A program made the translations under genes and the position numbers. The notes below the pieces were generated by a model. The model worked only from the letters and a program-made list of their open reading frames with translations. It made no database searches and was not told the DNA's origin. Below are positions 16,273 to 24,048 of a stretch of DNA of 64,000 nucleotides, in pieces. Every line of letters begins with the position of its first letter. Within the stretch, counting starts at the first letter, position 1. Origin of the DNA: Paenibacillus sp. OV219 (GTDB lineage: Bacteria > Bacillota > Bacilli > Paenibacillales > Paenibacillaceae); contig NZ_FOCJ01000003.1 in NCBI RefSeq assembly GCF_900110075.1, positions 248,001 to 312,000 on the forward strand. Reading direction: 5' to 3'.

Positions 16273-16626
16273 TGGAAATCCGTCGGAAAAGCGAAAAGAG
16301 GGGTAGTGGTTACCCTACATTGACGGAAATCTGATGAAAAAGCGGCAAGAGGGTAGTGATTACCTTACAGTAGCGGAAATCCGGCTGAATAAGTGAAAGA
16401 GAGCCCCCTCGGGATCTACATAGGTGGAAATCCGGCCAAAGAAGCGAAAGAGAGTACGATAGGGATCTACATAGGTGGCAAGCGGGAGTGTGGTTGGGGT
16501 AAGAAGCTGGTCAGGTGGACTACATGAGGGCGAATTGGTGGTTAGTCCGGTAAAGTACCTGGTCTGGTGGACCTCTCGAGGGCAAACTGTCGGTTTCTTG
16601 CGAAAGAAGCTGGTTTACTGGACTTC
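16216..16626. repeat. Array of about eight degenerate 51-bp tandem repeats
   Basis: Units begin near 16216, 16268, 16319, 16369, 16420, 16471, 16524 and 16576 (50-53 bp each). The first five share the core GGAAATCC-(G)-GGAAAAGCGAAAAGAG and end in ACCCTAC or GGATCTAC; the last three are a diverged subfamily sharing AGCTGGT...GGTGGAC. Copies 1 and 2 are almost identical, so the array is probably still changing. It starts inside the acetyltransferase remnant and runs up to the ptsI terminator. Confidence 0.85.
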
Positions 16627-16650
16627 ATCGCCTCCGCAGCCGCTACTATC

Positions 16651-16692
16651 AAAAAAGCCTCCCACCCTCATTTATTGAGGGTGGGAGGCTTT
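16651..16692 (-). terminator. Rho-independent terminator of the PTS operon
   Basis: On the minus strand an almost perfect long stem, AAAGCCTCCCACCCTC and GAGGGTGGGAGGCTTT, around a 7-nt loop, ends in TTTTTT. Confidence 0.93.
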
Positions 16693-16706
16693 GCTATTGC
16701 AACCCA

Positions 16707-18440
16707 TTACAACCCGCGCACCGCAGGTACGCGCGCTTCGACGAGCTCGCGGATCGCTTGCGGCGAGTCGAGGTCGAGCGCCTCGGCCGCCAGAGCCGCC
16801 ATCTCCTGCTTGCTCAGCTGGCGGATCAAAGCCCGTGCTTCGAGCACCGCGTTCGCGCTCATGCTGAACTCCTGCAGGCCGAGCCCGAGCAGGAGCGGCA
16901 CGGCATGCGGCTGGCCCGCCATCTCGCCGCACATGCCGACCCACTTGCCTTCGGTCTCAGCTGCGCGGATCACGCGTTCGATCAGCCGCAGCACAGCCGG
17001 CTGCATCGGGTCGCCGAGCGCGGTCAGCTTCTCGTTCATGCGATCAGCCGCCATCGTGTACTGCGTCAGATCGTTCGTGCCGATGCTGAAGAAGTCGACC
17101 TCCCGCGCGAAGCGGTCGGCCATCATCGCAGCACCTGGCACCTCAATCATAATGCCGACTTCGACGCCTTCGCCGACAGGCAAACCCTCGGCGACCAGCT
17201 CTTCGCGGCATTCCGCCAGAACAGCCTTCGCGGCGCGGAACTCCGCGAGCGTCGCGATCATCGGGAACATGATCTTCACGTTCCCGTGGGCGCTCGCCCG
17301 CAGGATGGCGCGAAGCTGCGCCTTGAATAAATCGTGTCGATCCAAAGAAATTCGGATCGCCCGATAGCCGAGGAACGGATTGTCCTCCTTCGGCAGATCG
17401 AGCAGCGGCAGCTCCTTGTCGCCGCCGATATCCATCGTGCGGATGACAATCGGAGCACCTGGCTTGAAAGCCTCAGCTGCCTTCTTATAAGCGGCGAACT
17501 GCTCCTCTTCCGATGGCAGCGTGTCGCGGCCCATGTACAGAAACTCGGTACGGAACAGGCCGATGCCTTCCGCACCCGCAGCACGTGCGCCCGCCGCATC
17601 GTCCGGGGAGCCGATGTTCGCGGCAAGCTCCACATGGACGCCATCGGCAGACACCGACTCTTCGTCCAACAATGTACCGAGCCGCTCACGCCGCTCAATC
17701 AGCACCTGCTGGCGCCTTCGATAATCCTGCACAACTGCTGGGTCCGGATCAACGAACAGCTCGCCCGTCGAGCCGTCGACGATTAGCAGCTGCCCGTTCT
17801 TGATGGCCCCGAGCTCACGGCCCATGCCGACGATAGCCGGGAAGCCTGATGCCCGCGCAATAATCGCGGAATGCGAGGTGCGTCCGCCGATCATCGTCAC
17901 GAAGCCGGCTACGGCGTCCTTGTTCAGCTGCGCTGTATCGGACGGCGTGAGATCCGCCGTCACGAGCACAACAGGGTCGCCATCCACCGACGATGGCACC
18001 CCTGCGCGGCCGGTCAGATGGCCGATTACGCGTCCGCATACGTCGCGAATGTCTGCGGCGCGCTCGCGCAAATATTCATCATCGAGGCTCTCGAACATCG
18101 CCGCGATTTCGTCCCGCGCCGCCACAATGGCTGCTGCGGCAGGCTTCAGTTCATCCCCGATGAACTGAAGTGCACGGCCGATAAGCTCCTCGTCTTCGAG
18201 CAGCAGCAAATGCCCTTCAAAAATCTCCGTCTCTTCTGACCGTCCATCAGAAGCCATCCGGTCGCGCAGCCTGCTAATGTCCGCGATGCTTGCGGCGACG
18301 GCTGCTTCCAGTCGCTTCGTCTCGCCAACGACAGCGAACGCCTCGATTGAAGTGGGAAGGGCTGCTTCGTCGAGCTGTTCAATGACCCAAGCCGGGCCGA
18401 TCGCGATGCCAGATGATGCGGCAATACCGCTCAGCTTCAT
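16707..18440 (-). CDS. ptsI: PTS enzyme I (phosphoenolpyruvate-protein phosphotransferase)
   Basis: Cytoplasmic enzyme I transfers phosphate from phosphoenolpyruvate to HPr, the first step of the sugar phosphotransferase system. The 577 residues hold the HPr-binding N-terminal domain, the phosphohistidine segment G-G-R-T-S-H-S-A-I-I-A-R near residue 190, the PEP-binding barrel with G-L-F-R-T-E-F-L-Y-M, R-T-M-D-I-G-G-D-K and the F-S-I-G-T-N-D-L-T-Q-Y-T signature, and a C-terminal dimerisation part with G-M-C-G-E-M-A-G. Its start overlaps the ptsH stop by 4 bp, so synthesis is coupled. It is the last gene of a minus-strand operon glcT-crr-EIICB-ptsH-ptsI, ended by a strong hairpin. Here the general PTS genes and one sugar-specific permease share a promoter. 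Confidence 0.96.
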   Translation of the reverse strand: MKLSGIAASSGIAIGPAWVIEQLDEAALPTSIEAFAVVGETKRLEAAVAASIADISRLRDRMASDGRSEETEIFEGHLLLLEDEELIGRALQFIGDELKPAAAAIVAARDEIAAMFESLDDEYLRERAADIRDVCGRVIGHLTGRAGVPSSVDGDPVVLVTADLTPSDTAQLNKDAVAGFVTMIGGRTSHSAIIARASGFPAIVGMGRELGAIKNGQLLIVDGSTGELFVDPDPAVVQDYRRRQQVLIERRERLGTLLDEESVSADGVHVELAANIGSPDDAAGARAAGAEGIGLFRTEFLYMGRDTLPSEEEQFAAYKKAAEAFKPGAPIVIRTMDIGGDKELPLLDLPKEDNPFLGYRAIRISLDRHDLFKAQLRAILRASAHGNVKIMFPMIATLAEFRAAKAVLAECREELVAEGLPVGEGVEVGIMIEVPGAAMMADRFAREVDFFSIGTNDLTQYTMAADRMNEKLTALGDPMQPAVLRLIERVIRAAETEGKWVGMCGEMAGQPHAVPLLLGLGLQEFSMSANAVLEARALIRQLSKQEMAALAAEALDLDSPQAIRELVEARVPAVRGL

Positions 18441-18697
18441 TTCGCGTGCTCCGCTAATATCGCGCCGATTTCTTGCTGCGCTGCTTCCGCCTGATCACCT
18501 TCCGTGACCACGATTACGCTGTCGCCGTGCTTCGCGCCGAGCGTCAGCACGTTGACGAGACTTTTTGCCGCTACGCGCTTGCCGTCTTTCTCCAGAAATA
18601 CTTCAGTGCCAGCATATTTCTTAACCGCTTCTACAATCAGTTTCGCAGGGCGAACGTGGATGCCAAGCTCGCTGCCAATCGTGTATGTGTTTTCCAT
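18437..18697 (-). CDS. ptsH: PTS phosphocarrier protein HPr
   Basis: 86-residue phosphocarrier between enzyme I and the sugar-specific EIIA proteins. His14 in G-I-H-V-R-P-A is the catalytic phosphorylation site. Ser46 in A-A-K-S-L-V-N-V-L-T-L-G occupies the HPr kinase site used with CcpA in Firmicutes, although the following residues differ from the common K-S-I-M-G-V-M-S-L-G, which may weaken CcpA or HPrK contact. A candidate cre site lies in the promoter of this operon. The gene is preceded by an unusual run of three to four tandem AGGAG-type motifs and overlaps ptsI by 4 bp. The 118-bp gap to the EIICB gene contains no terminator. Confidence 0.95.
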   Translation of the reverse strand: MENTYTIGSELGIHVRPAKLIVEAVKKYAGTEVFLEKDGKRVAAKSLVNVLTLGAKHGDSVIVVTEGDQAEAAQQEIGAILAEHAK

Positions 18698-18706
18698 GAA
18701 GTAGGT

Positions 18707-18748
18707 TCCTCCTCGGTTATCTCCTCAGTTATCTCCTCTGTTATCCTC
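18707..18748 (-). repeat. Tandem Shine-Dalgarno-like repeats before ptsH
   Basis: Read on the minus strand, the 42 bp are three to four copies of a roughly 13-bp unit GAGGAGATAAC(C/T), giving successive GAGGAT, GAGGAG, GAGGAG and GAGGAGG motifs; only the last is at normal distance (about 10 nt) from the ptsH ATG. Confidence 0.8.
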
Positions 18749-18815
18749 ACGCAATGTATAGAAGCGCGGAGAGAACAGCTTCCAATGCCGTCTCCCGCGC
18801 GCCCATCGCTAATCC

Positions 18816-20291
18816 TTACATCAATTTCTTAATATCGTCCTTCAAACGCTCGGATTGCGTACCGAAAATAACCTGCACGGCGCCGGAGCCAAGACGCATA
18901 ACCCCGGAAGCGCCCAGCGCTTTAAGCGCGGAATCATTGACGGCTTTATCGTCTTTCACAACAAGGCGTAGACGTGTAATACATGCATCGATGCCGACGA
19001 TGTTATCCGAACCGCCGATGTTCTCAAGCACGCGAGCTGCTTTATCATTGCCTCCAGCCGTGCTACCTTTGCCAGCAGCACCAGTGCGCTGCTCTGGCGT
19101 TGTGCCGACAAGTGCATCATCGTCTTCACGGCCAGGTGTTTTGAGGTTGAACTTCACGATCACGAAGCGGAACAGGAAGTAGTACACAACCGCGAACACA
19201 AGACCGATTGGGATCAGAAGCAGAGGTTTCGTCGCCAGAGGGTAGTTGACCAAGTAGTCGATCAAGCCTGCTGAGAAGCCGAAGCCATGCTTAATGCCAA
19301 TCGTATAGGTGATATATCCGGATAGGCCAGTCAGAACCGCGTGGATGACATAAAGGCCTGGAGCGACAAACATGAACGCGAATTCAAGCGGCTCCGTAAT
19401 ACCAGTTAGGAACGAAGCAACGGCTGCACCGACGAATACGGAAGCAATTGCTTTGCGCTTCTCAGGGCGGGCTGACTGAATAATCGCCAGCGCACCTGCA
19501 GGAAGCGCGAACATCATGATCGGGAAGAAGCCTGTCATGAACATGCCCGCTGTCGGGTCTCCGGCGAAGAAACGAGTCAAGTCGCCATGCACGACTTTGC
19601 CTGCTGCATCTGTGAAATTGCCGATTTGGAACCATGCAATCGAGTTGATGATGTGATGCAGGCCAAAAGGAATCAGCAACCGGTTCGCCATCATGAAGAT
19701 GCCGGAGCCGATACCGCCGAGGTCAACAACCCATTGTCCGAAGTCATCGAGTACGTTCTGGATTGGACCCCAGATCAGACCGAAGATGAGGCCGATAATA
19801 ACCATCGCAAGCGATGTGATGATGGGTACGAAACGTTTGCCCGAGAAGAAGCCGAGCCAGTCGGGAAGTTTGATATTATGATATCGATTGTAGAAGAATG
19901 CCGCGAACATACCTGCGATAATACCGCCAAGCACGCCCATGTCGAGCTTTGCGTCCTTACCGACGAAGTCAGCGAATGCAACTGGCACCTTAGCCAGGAC
20001 GTTCGTCAGTACCAAGTAAGCGAGTACGGCAGCCATTGCTGCTACAGCGTCACCGGCAAGGCCGATGGCAACGCCGACCGCGAACAGAAGCGGCAAGTTA
20101 TCGAATATCGCGCCGCCGCCGGCAGCGAGGAATGGTGCCACGTATTGATTCAGCCAACCGCCGAACCCTTCGCCAAAATGAAAATCAGTGACATAATTGA
20201 TGTTACCGAACCGCAGCAGTATGGACAGCGCTGGGAGAACGGCAACGGGAAGCATGAGTGCTTTTCCGATTCTTTGCAGAAATGCTAACAT
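18816..20291 (-). CDS. PTS sugar permease EIICB, N-acetylglucosamine/glucose type
   Basis: A 491-residue membrane permease of the glucose/N-acetylglucosamine PTS family, which imports and phosphorylates its sugar. The EIIC domain (about 1-390, ten or so hydrophobic segments) begins M-L-A-F-L-Q-R-I-G-K-A-L-M-L-P-V and includes the G-I-T-E-P-L-E-F-A-F-M-F sugar-site motif and L-L-I-P-F-G-L-H-H. The C-terminal EIIB domain (about 415-491) carries the phosphocysteine in G-I-D-A-C-I-T-R-L-R-L. EIIA is supplied in trans by crr. Segments such as K-L-P-D-W-L-G-F-F-S-G-K-R-F-V-P and the W-F-Q-I-G-N-F-T region resemble NagE/NagP more than PtsG as I remember them, whereas the leader RAT resembles that of ptsG, so either sugar is possible. 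The start follows a GGATGGAGATGAC purine tract. Confidence 0.88.
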   Translation of the reverse strand: MLAFLQRIGKALMLPVAVLPALSILLRFGNINYVTDFHFGEGFGGWLNQYVAPFLAAGGGAIFDNLPLLFAVGVAIGLAGDAVAAMAAVLAYLVLTNVLAKVPVAFADFVGKDAKLDMGVLGGIIAGMFAAFFYNRYHNIKLPDWLGFFSGKRFVPIITSLAMVIIGLIFGLIWGPIQNVLDDFGQWVVDLGGIGSGIFMMANRLLIPFGLHHIINSIAWFQIGNFTDAAGKVVHGDLTRFFAGDPTAGMFMTGFFPIMMFALPAGALAIIQSARPEKRKAIASVFVGAAVASFLTGITEPLEFAFMFVAPGLYVIHAVLTGLSGYITYTIGIKHGFGFSAGLIDYLVNYPLATKPLLLIPIGLVFAVVYYFLFRFVIVKFNLKTPGREDDDALVGTTPEQRTGAAGKGSTAGGNDKAARVLENIGGSDNIVGIDACITRLRLVVKDDKAVNDSALKALGASGVMRLGSGAVQVIFGTQSERLKDDIKKLM

Positions 20292-20345
20292 GTCATCTCC
20301 ATCCTTTCAAGATAGTGTAATAGCCTAGCCTTTACCGTATTTGCG

Positions 20346-20834
20346 TTATGCAAGCACCGCACGAATGACGGTCGTATCACCTGACAACACATCGCCGAAC
20401 AACGTTTCCATCTCCGCTACCGTCTCGCCGTTGGCAATAATGACTGGTGTAATGACCGGATAGCCGGCAGCTTTAATTTTGTCGATATCGAACTCAATGA
20501 GCGTTTGGCCTGCTTTGACCGTGTCGCCTGTTTGAACGTGGCCTGTGAAGCCTTCGCCTTGCATTGCTACCGTGTTGATGCCGATATGCGCAAGCAGCTG
20601 AATACCTGATTCATGCTCAATGATGACAGCATGGTTGGTATGAATGACATGCGCTATCGTTCCGTCGAATGGCGCGATCAGTTTGCCGACAGTCGGCTCA
20701 ATGGCAACGCCATCGCCCATATGCTTGCCTGCGAAGGCTTCATCCGGCACCTCCGCGAGCTGTACGGCTTTACCTGTGAGAGGAGAGACGATCTCAAGCA
20801 TTGCTTTCTTCGATTTAAACAACTTACCTAGCAT
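20346..20834 (-). CDS. crr: PTS EIIA component, glucose type
   Basis: 162-residue stand-alone EIIA of the glucose family, carrying phosphate from HPr to the EIIB domain of the adjacent permease. The conserved pattern runs from I-V-S-P-L-T-G-K-A-V through V-P-D-E-A-F-A-G-K-H-M-G-D-G, then the two active-site histidines in H-A-V-I-I-E-H-E-S-G and L-L-A-H-I-G-I-N-T-V (the second is phosphorylated). The ATG at 20834 is preferred over an in-frame GTG at 20846 because an AAGGAG site lies 11 nt upstream of it. It lies 8 bp after glcT and 54 bp before the EIICB gene. In Bacillus this domain is usually fused to the permease; here it is a separate protein. Confidence 0.92.
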   Translation of the reverse strand: MLGKLFKSKKAMLEIVSPLTGKAVQLAEVPDEAFAGKHMGDGVAIEPTVGKLIAPFDGTIAHVIHTNHAVIIEHESGIQLLAHIGINTVAMQGEGFTGHVQTGDTVKAGQTLIEFDIDKIKAAGYPVITPVIIANGETVAEMETLFGDVLSGDTTVIRAVLA

Positions 20835-20842
20835 AATTTCCT

Positions 20843-21712
20843 TCACTCCTTAACGGGATGATCTTGTTCTAGCCCTTGGAAAAAGCGGTACAACTCAATT
20901 GCTATGTAGCCGACCTCTTCATCCGGTACAGCTGTGCCTAGCCGCTCTGCCATAAGTACGGACAGGTCCTGCGCTAGGGCATAATCACCCTTGAACTTCT
21001 TCCGAAGCTCCGGCAGAAGCGGATTCGCCATATGCTTCCCAAGACTAATCCGCTCGACTGTATACCTGAGGTCAGTAACGAGCCGCCGATAGTCCATACT
21101 GTCCCGGGAGATGGCTATTGCTTTGCGTGCTTCGATCCGCTCAATCAGCTCCGTCACGACATTCGTGAACTTGGCGAGCTCCCAAGCGGCAACATTCGTG
21201 AAAGCGGAATGGACGTGGTACGTGAGGAAGCCAATCTCATCCTCGGGCACGTCTACCCCGAACGTCTTCTGTATCAAGGCAGCTGCACGGCCAGCAGCTT
21301 CATATTCAGCCGGAAACCACAGCTTCGTCTCTTGGAGAAAAGGATTATTGATCTCCATGTCATTGCGAAGCCGATAGAGCACGAACTGAATATGGCTTGG
21401 CAGCGAGTAATACACTTTGTTGTTGAGCGGCCCACCGAACCTCTCCTCGATATCAGCGAGAATCGCCTCTGTAATGCGGATAACTTCAGGATCGGTTTCC
21501 TCCATCATGGCGTGATAATGCTTCATCTGCTTCGGATCGTCTAAGCGGAATCGTTTCTCAATCTGCTTATCGTCAGACAGAAGCTCGCCGGATTTGCTGC
21601 CGAACCCGATGCCTTTCCCCATGAGCACATACTCCATACCATCATCCGACTGTGCCAAAATGACGTTGTTGCCGATGACGCGTTCAATTCGAAGCTGCGA
21701 TTCACTCTTCAT
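20843..21712 (-). CDS. glcT: GlcT-type BglG-family transcriptional antiterminator
   Basis: 290-residue RNA-binding antiterminator. The N-terminal CAT domain (1-57, R-I-E-R-V-I-G-N-N-V-I-L-A and V-L-M-G-K-G-I-G-F-G) binds a ribonucleic antiterminator (RAT) hairpin. Two PTS regulatory domains follow (about 65-170 and 175-285), each with conserved histidines (for example Y-H-V-H-S-A-F-T-N) whose phosphorylation by PTS proteins sets activity. The frame is open up to 21904, but that stretch contains the promoter, RAT and terminator, so the start is ATG 21712 (M-K-S-E-S-Q-L-R-I). The RAT in its own leader means that it controls the whole operon glcT-crr-EIICB-ptsH-ptsI, including itself. In B. subtilis the RAT instead lies between glcT and ptsG. 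Confidence 0.92.
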   Translation of the reverse strand: MKSESQLRIERVIGNNVILAQSDDGMEYVLMGKGIGFGSKSGELLSDDKQIEKRFRLDDPKQMKHYHAMMEETDPEVIRITEAILADIEERFGGPLNNKVYYSLPSHIQFVLYRLRNDMEINNPFLQETKLWFPAEYEAAGRAAALIQKTFGVDVPEDEIGFLTYHVHSAFTNVAAWELAKFTNVVTELIERIEARKAIAISRDSMDYRRLVTDLRYTVERISLGKHMANPLLPELRKKFKGDYALAQDLSVLMAERLGTAVPDEEVGYIAIELYRFFQGLEQDHPVKE

Positions 21713-21763
21713 GCCGAAACATACACCTCGCACCTGCTTAGTATGGCAATTGGGCACAAAAAA

Positions 21764-21832
21764 GAGCCAAGAAAAATTCCGCTGGCAGCAGAAAGTTTCT
21801 TGGCTCATGCCCTTCATGTAAGGTAACACGCC
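21764..21832 (-). promoter_or_regulatory. GlcT-type RAT antiterminator overlapping an intrinsic terminator
   Basis: In the leader RNA, the RAT at 21832-21802 reads GGCGTGTTACC...GGGCATGAGCC and shares the CGTGTTAC and GGCATGAG blocks remembered for the B. subtilis ptsG RAT. A terminator follows, with arms GAGCCAAGAAA and TTCTTGGCTC (21806-21764) and then TTTTTT. The two share 5 nt (21802-21806), so they are mutually exclusive: GlcT binding to the RAT prevents termination. Confidence 0.88.
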
Positions 21833-21856
21833 ATTCGTAATGAAATACGCAGGCTC

Positions 21857-21885
21857 ATCATATCGTAGGGAAGCGTTTTCGTCAA
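21857..21885 (-). promoter_or_regulatory. PTS operon promoter with candidate cre
   Basis: On the minus strand TTGACG (21885-21880) and TATGAT (21862-21857) are 17 bp apart. The spacer holds CGAAAACGCTTCCC (21881-21868), matching 11 of 14 cre positions, so CcpA could repress here. Confidence 0.75.
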
Positions 21886-21988
21886 TGAGGTGCACAAAGC
21901 ACAATTTCTGGATATGCGAGAGGGTAAGAAGTGCTCATGCACATGGTATACTGGAGACAACAATTTTGCTCTGATGAGAGGAAGAACT

Positions 21989-22630
21989 ATGATGGCACTA
22001 ACAGGCGCGGACATTCACGGCGTCATTCTGGCAGGCGGTCAGAGCAGTAGAATGGGGACGGATAAAGCGTTGCTGCCGGTTGGCGAAAAGGTGCTGCTGC
22101 GCATCATTGCCGAGCAGATGCTGAGCGCTGGAATTGGCGGTAAAATCATCATTTCAGCAGGGGACGGACAGCGAGAAGAGGTCTATCAGCAGGCGCTGTC
22201 TGGTGTCCAGGCACCGCTTGAATTTGTCCGCGACACGTATAGGGATTGTGGTCCGTTAGCCGGTTTGCATACGGCGTTGTCGGTCATTCCGGGACAAGCT
22301 TATGGCTTCGTCATGGCCTGCGATATGCCAGTGCTGTCGGAACCATTGCTCGCGCGAATGATCTCTTCTGCCGAGGCAGCGGCATTCGAGGGTGAAGGCC
22401 GATCGGCTGTCATTCGCACCACAGCGAATCAGCCTTTTCACGCACTATACAATACCAGCGTAGTCGCCCAGCTGCAGCAGCTTCTGGAGCAGCGGGATCT
22501 CCGCGTCATGTCGTTCTTGAAAGGACTGACTGCCCTTCAGCTTGAGCCAACTCCCCAAGAAGCATTGGCTTTCATTAACCTCAATACGCCGGAACTCTAC
22601 GCACTGTACATGGCCGGGCAACGACGCTGA
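21989..22630 (+). CDS. mobA: Molybdenum cofactor guanylyltransferase MobA
   Basis: 213-residue cytoplasmic nucleotidyltransferase that attaches GMP to Mo-molybdopterin to form the guanine dinucleotide cofactor. The N-terminal GTP-binding loop G-V-I-L-A-G-G-Q-S-S-R-M-G-T-D-K-A-L-L is diagnostic, followed by D-C-G-P-L-A-G-L-H-T-A and the metal-binding V-M-A-C-D-M-P segment. The start is the ATG pair at 21989 (M-M-A-L-T-G), directly after GAGAGGAAGAACT; the open frame further upstream lies in the divergent PTS promoter region. No other molybdopterin genes are adjacent. A molybdopterin oxidoreductase lies at 33-34 kb, but its sulfite-oxidase-type fold normally uses the non-nucleotide form of the cofactor. 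Confidence 0.92.
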   Translation: MMALTGADIHGVILAGGQSSRMGTDKALLPVGEKVLLRIIAEQMLSAGIGGKIIISAGDGQREEVYQQALSGVQAPLEFVRDTYRDCGPLAGLHTALSVIPGQAYGFVMACDMPVLSEPLLARMISSAEAAAFEGEGRSAVIRTTANQPFHALYNTSVVAQLQQLLEQRDLRVMSFLKGLTALQLEPTPQEALAFINLNTPELYALYMAGQRR

Positions 22631-22639
22631 TAGGAGTAG

Positions 22640-23190
22640 GTGCCGGCGTCTGCTCGTTCTGCCAAACGCAGTTTACTGCTTCTTCGAACAGGTGCTCTCG
22701 GCGTTGAGTGAACGTAAATTATCGGCTCCTCGCCTCGTTCTCCAGAGGTGCGTAGTTCGCGCCGCTTTGTCACCGTCTTCGCAAGATTTTCTCAACACAC
22801 AGCAAACGTTCGTTTGTCACCGTCCACGCCTAGAATCTCTACACGCTCAGCAATCGCCATCTGTTGGCTCTTTAACCTCATTCCCACATTGTCTTGCGTT
22901 TCGCCCTCCATCCCCCTCCTCGTTCAACAATCCACACTTCGCACCGACTTGCGACTGTCATGCCTCAGTCACTGCGGATCTACCTCTAAACACACTGTAT
23001 CCTCAAAAACATTGCATCTTACCTTCTCTTCGACCCTTTCTGCGAAATTGTAACGATATGTGACATCCCCTCCCTCTTTTTGTCGCTCTCTTCAGCTACT
23101 TTCACCAGTATCTGGAATGAATCGTTCACACTACACCCAAATTACGCAATATGTTATTATTTCTTACAAATGACTTGTCGTGTTATGTCG
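22640..23190. other. Gene-free, pyrimidine-rich interval
   Basis: About 550 bp between mobA and alkD with no convincing gene on either strand. The plus strand is rich in C and T, and the block TTTGTCACCGTC occurs twice (near 22767 and 22813), each preceded by GC or CG and followed by a C-rich stretch. Open frames over it lack ribosome binding sites and any recognisable family. Confidence 0.6.
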
Positions 23191-23197
23191 ATGTAAG

Positions 23198-23226
23198 TTG
23201 TAGTGAAGGGCTGGAAAATTTATAAT
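23198..23226 (+). promoter_or_regulatory. alkD promoter
   Basis: TTGTAG (23198-23203) and TATAAT (23221-23226) with 17-bp spacing, 25 bp upstream of the start codon; AGAGGAGG supplies the ribosome-binding site. Confidence 0.65.
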
Positions 23227-23251
23227 CGAGTCATAGAGGAGGCTGGGATTT

Positions 23252-23953
23252 ATGGGTTCACGTACTGCATCGGCGGTGTCGCCGACTTATTGCAAAGACA
23301 TAGAAGCGCTGCTGCGCAGCCATGCTAACCAGGAGGCTGCGGAGGCGATGTCGGCTTATATGCGGGGCTTGTTCCCTTTTCTCGGAATACGTACACCGGA
23401 GCGTACTTCGCTTACGAAGCAGTTCATGAAGGCGAATGGCGTTCCTTCTGGTGAAGCGCTCGAGAGGGTTGTTCGCGAACTGTGGGCGACGCCGGAGAGG
23501 GAGTTTCATTATACGGCGATGATTCTAATGGAGAAGCGTAAGAAGGAATTACGGCCTGAAGACGCGTCGTTACTGGAGTTTATGGTCACGACGAACTCGT
23601 GGTGGGACACAGTGGATCTCATTGCCAGCCACCTTGTCGGCACGTTGTTTGCGAAGCATCCGGAGATGGTAGCGCCATATACGAAGAAGTGGATGGATGA
23701 AGCGGACAACCTGTGGCTGCGCCGCACGGCGATTCTGTTCCAGCTTGGCTACAAGTCGAAGACGGATGTACCGCTGCTCTTCGATTTGATTCGCCGAACC
23801 GCGCATGAGGAAGATTTCTTCATTCGCAAAGCGATCGGCTGGGCACTTCGGGAGTATGGCAAGTCGGACGCCGCAGCGGTCAAACAATTCGTTGCCGGAA
23901 CAGAGCTGTCTCGCTTAAGCGTAAGTGAAGCGCTCAAGCATATCGGCAGTTAA
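23252..23953 (+). CDS. alkD: DNA alkylation repair protein (AlkD family)
   Basis: 233-residue HEAT-like-repeat DNA glycosylase of the AlkD family, which removes bulky or cationic N3- and N7-alkylated purines without flipping the base. The all-helical pattern and the active-site segments are present: T-T-N-S-W-W-D-T-V-D contains the conserved Trp and catalytic Asp, and N-L-W-L-R-R-T-A-I contains the conserved Arg. L-G-I-R-T-P-E-R and D-F-F-I-R-K-A-I-G-W-A-L-R-E-Y-G are also family marks. Length is as expected. The ATG follows AGAGGAGG. It appears monocistronic, with its own TATAAT promoter. Confidence 0.93.
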   Translation: MGSRTASAVSPTYCKDIEALLRSHANQEAAEAMSAYMRGLFPFLGIRTPERTSLTKQFMKANGVPSGEALERVVRELWATPEREFHYTAMILMEKRKKELRPEDASLLEFMVTTNSWWDTVDLIASHLVGTLFAKHPEMVAPYTKKWMDEADNLWLRRTAILFQLGYKSKTDVPLLFDLIRRTAHEEDFFIRKAIGWALREYGKSDAAAVKQFVAGTELSRLSVSEALKHIGS

Positions 23954-24048
23954 AGTTTGGAAAAACGGTAATTGACGGGGCAGAGCATACGTGGTAAAGT
24001 TAATTCCAACAAAGTAGGTAGGAATTATAGGAATAAGGTGGTGCCGAG

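Noticed and set aside
16567-17367. 266-residue open frame opposite the end of ptsI
   Set aside because: It starts within the repeat array, crosses the ptsI terminator and is antisense to a certain gene.
22542-23063. 173-residue open frame after mobA
   Set aside because: It begins inside mobA in another frame, has no ribosome-binding site, and its sequence is low-complexity with no family match.
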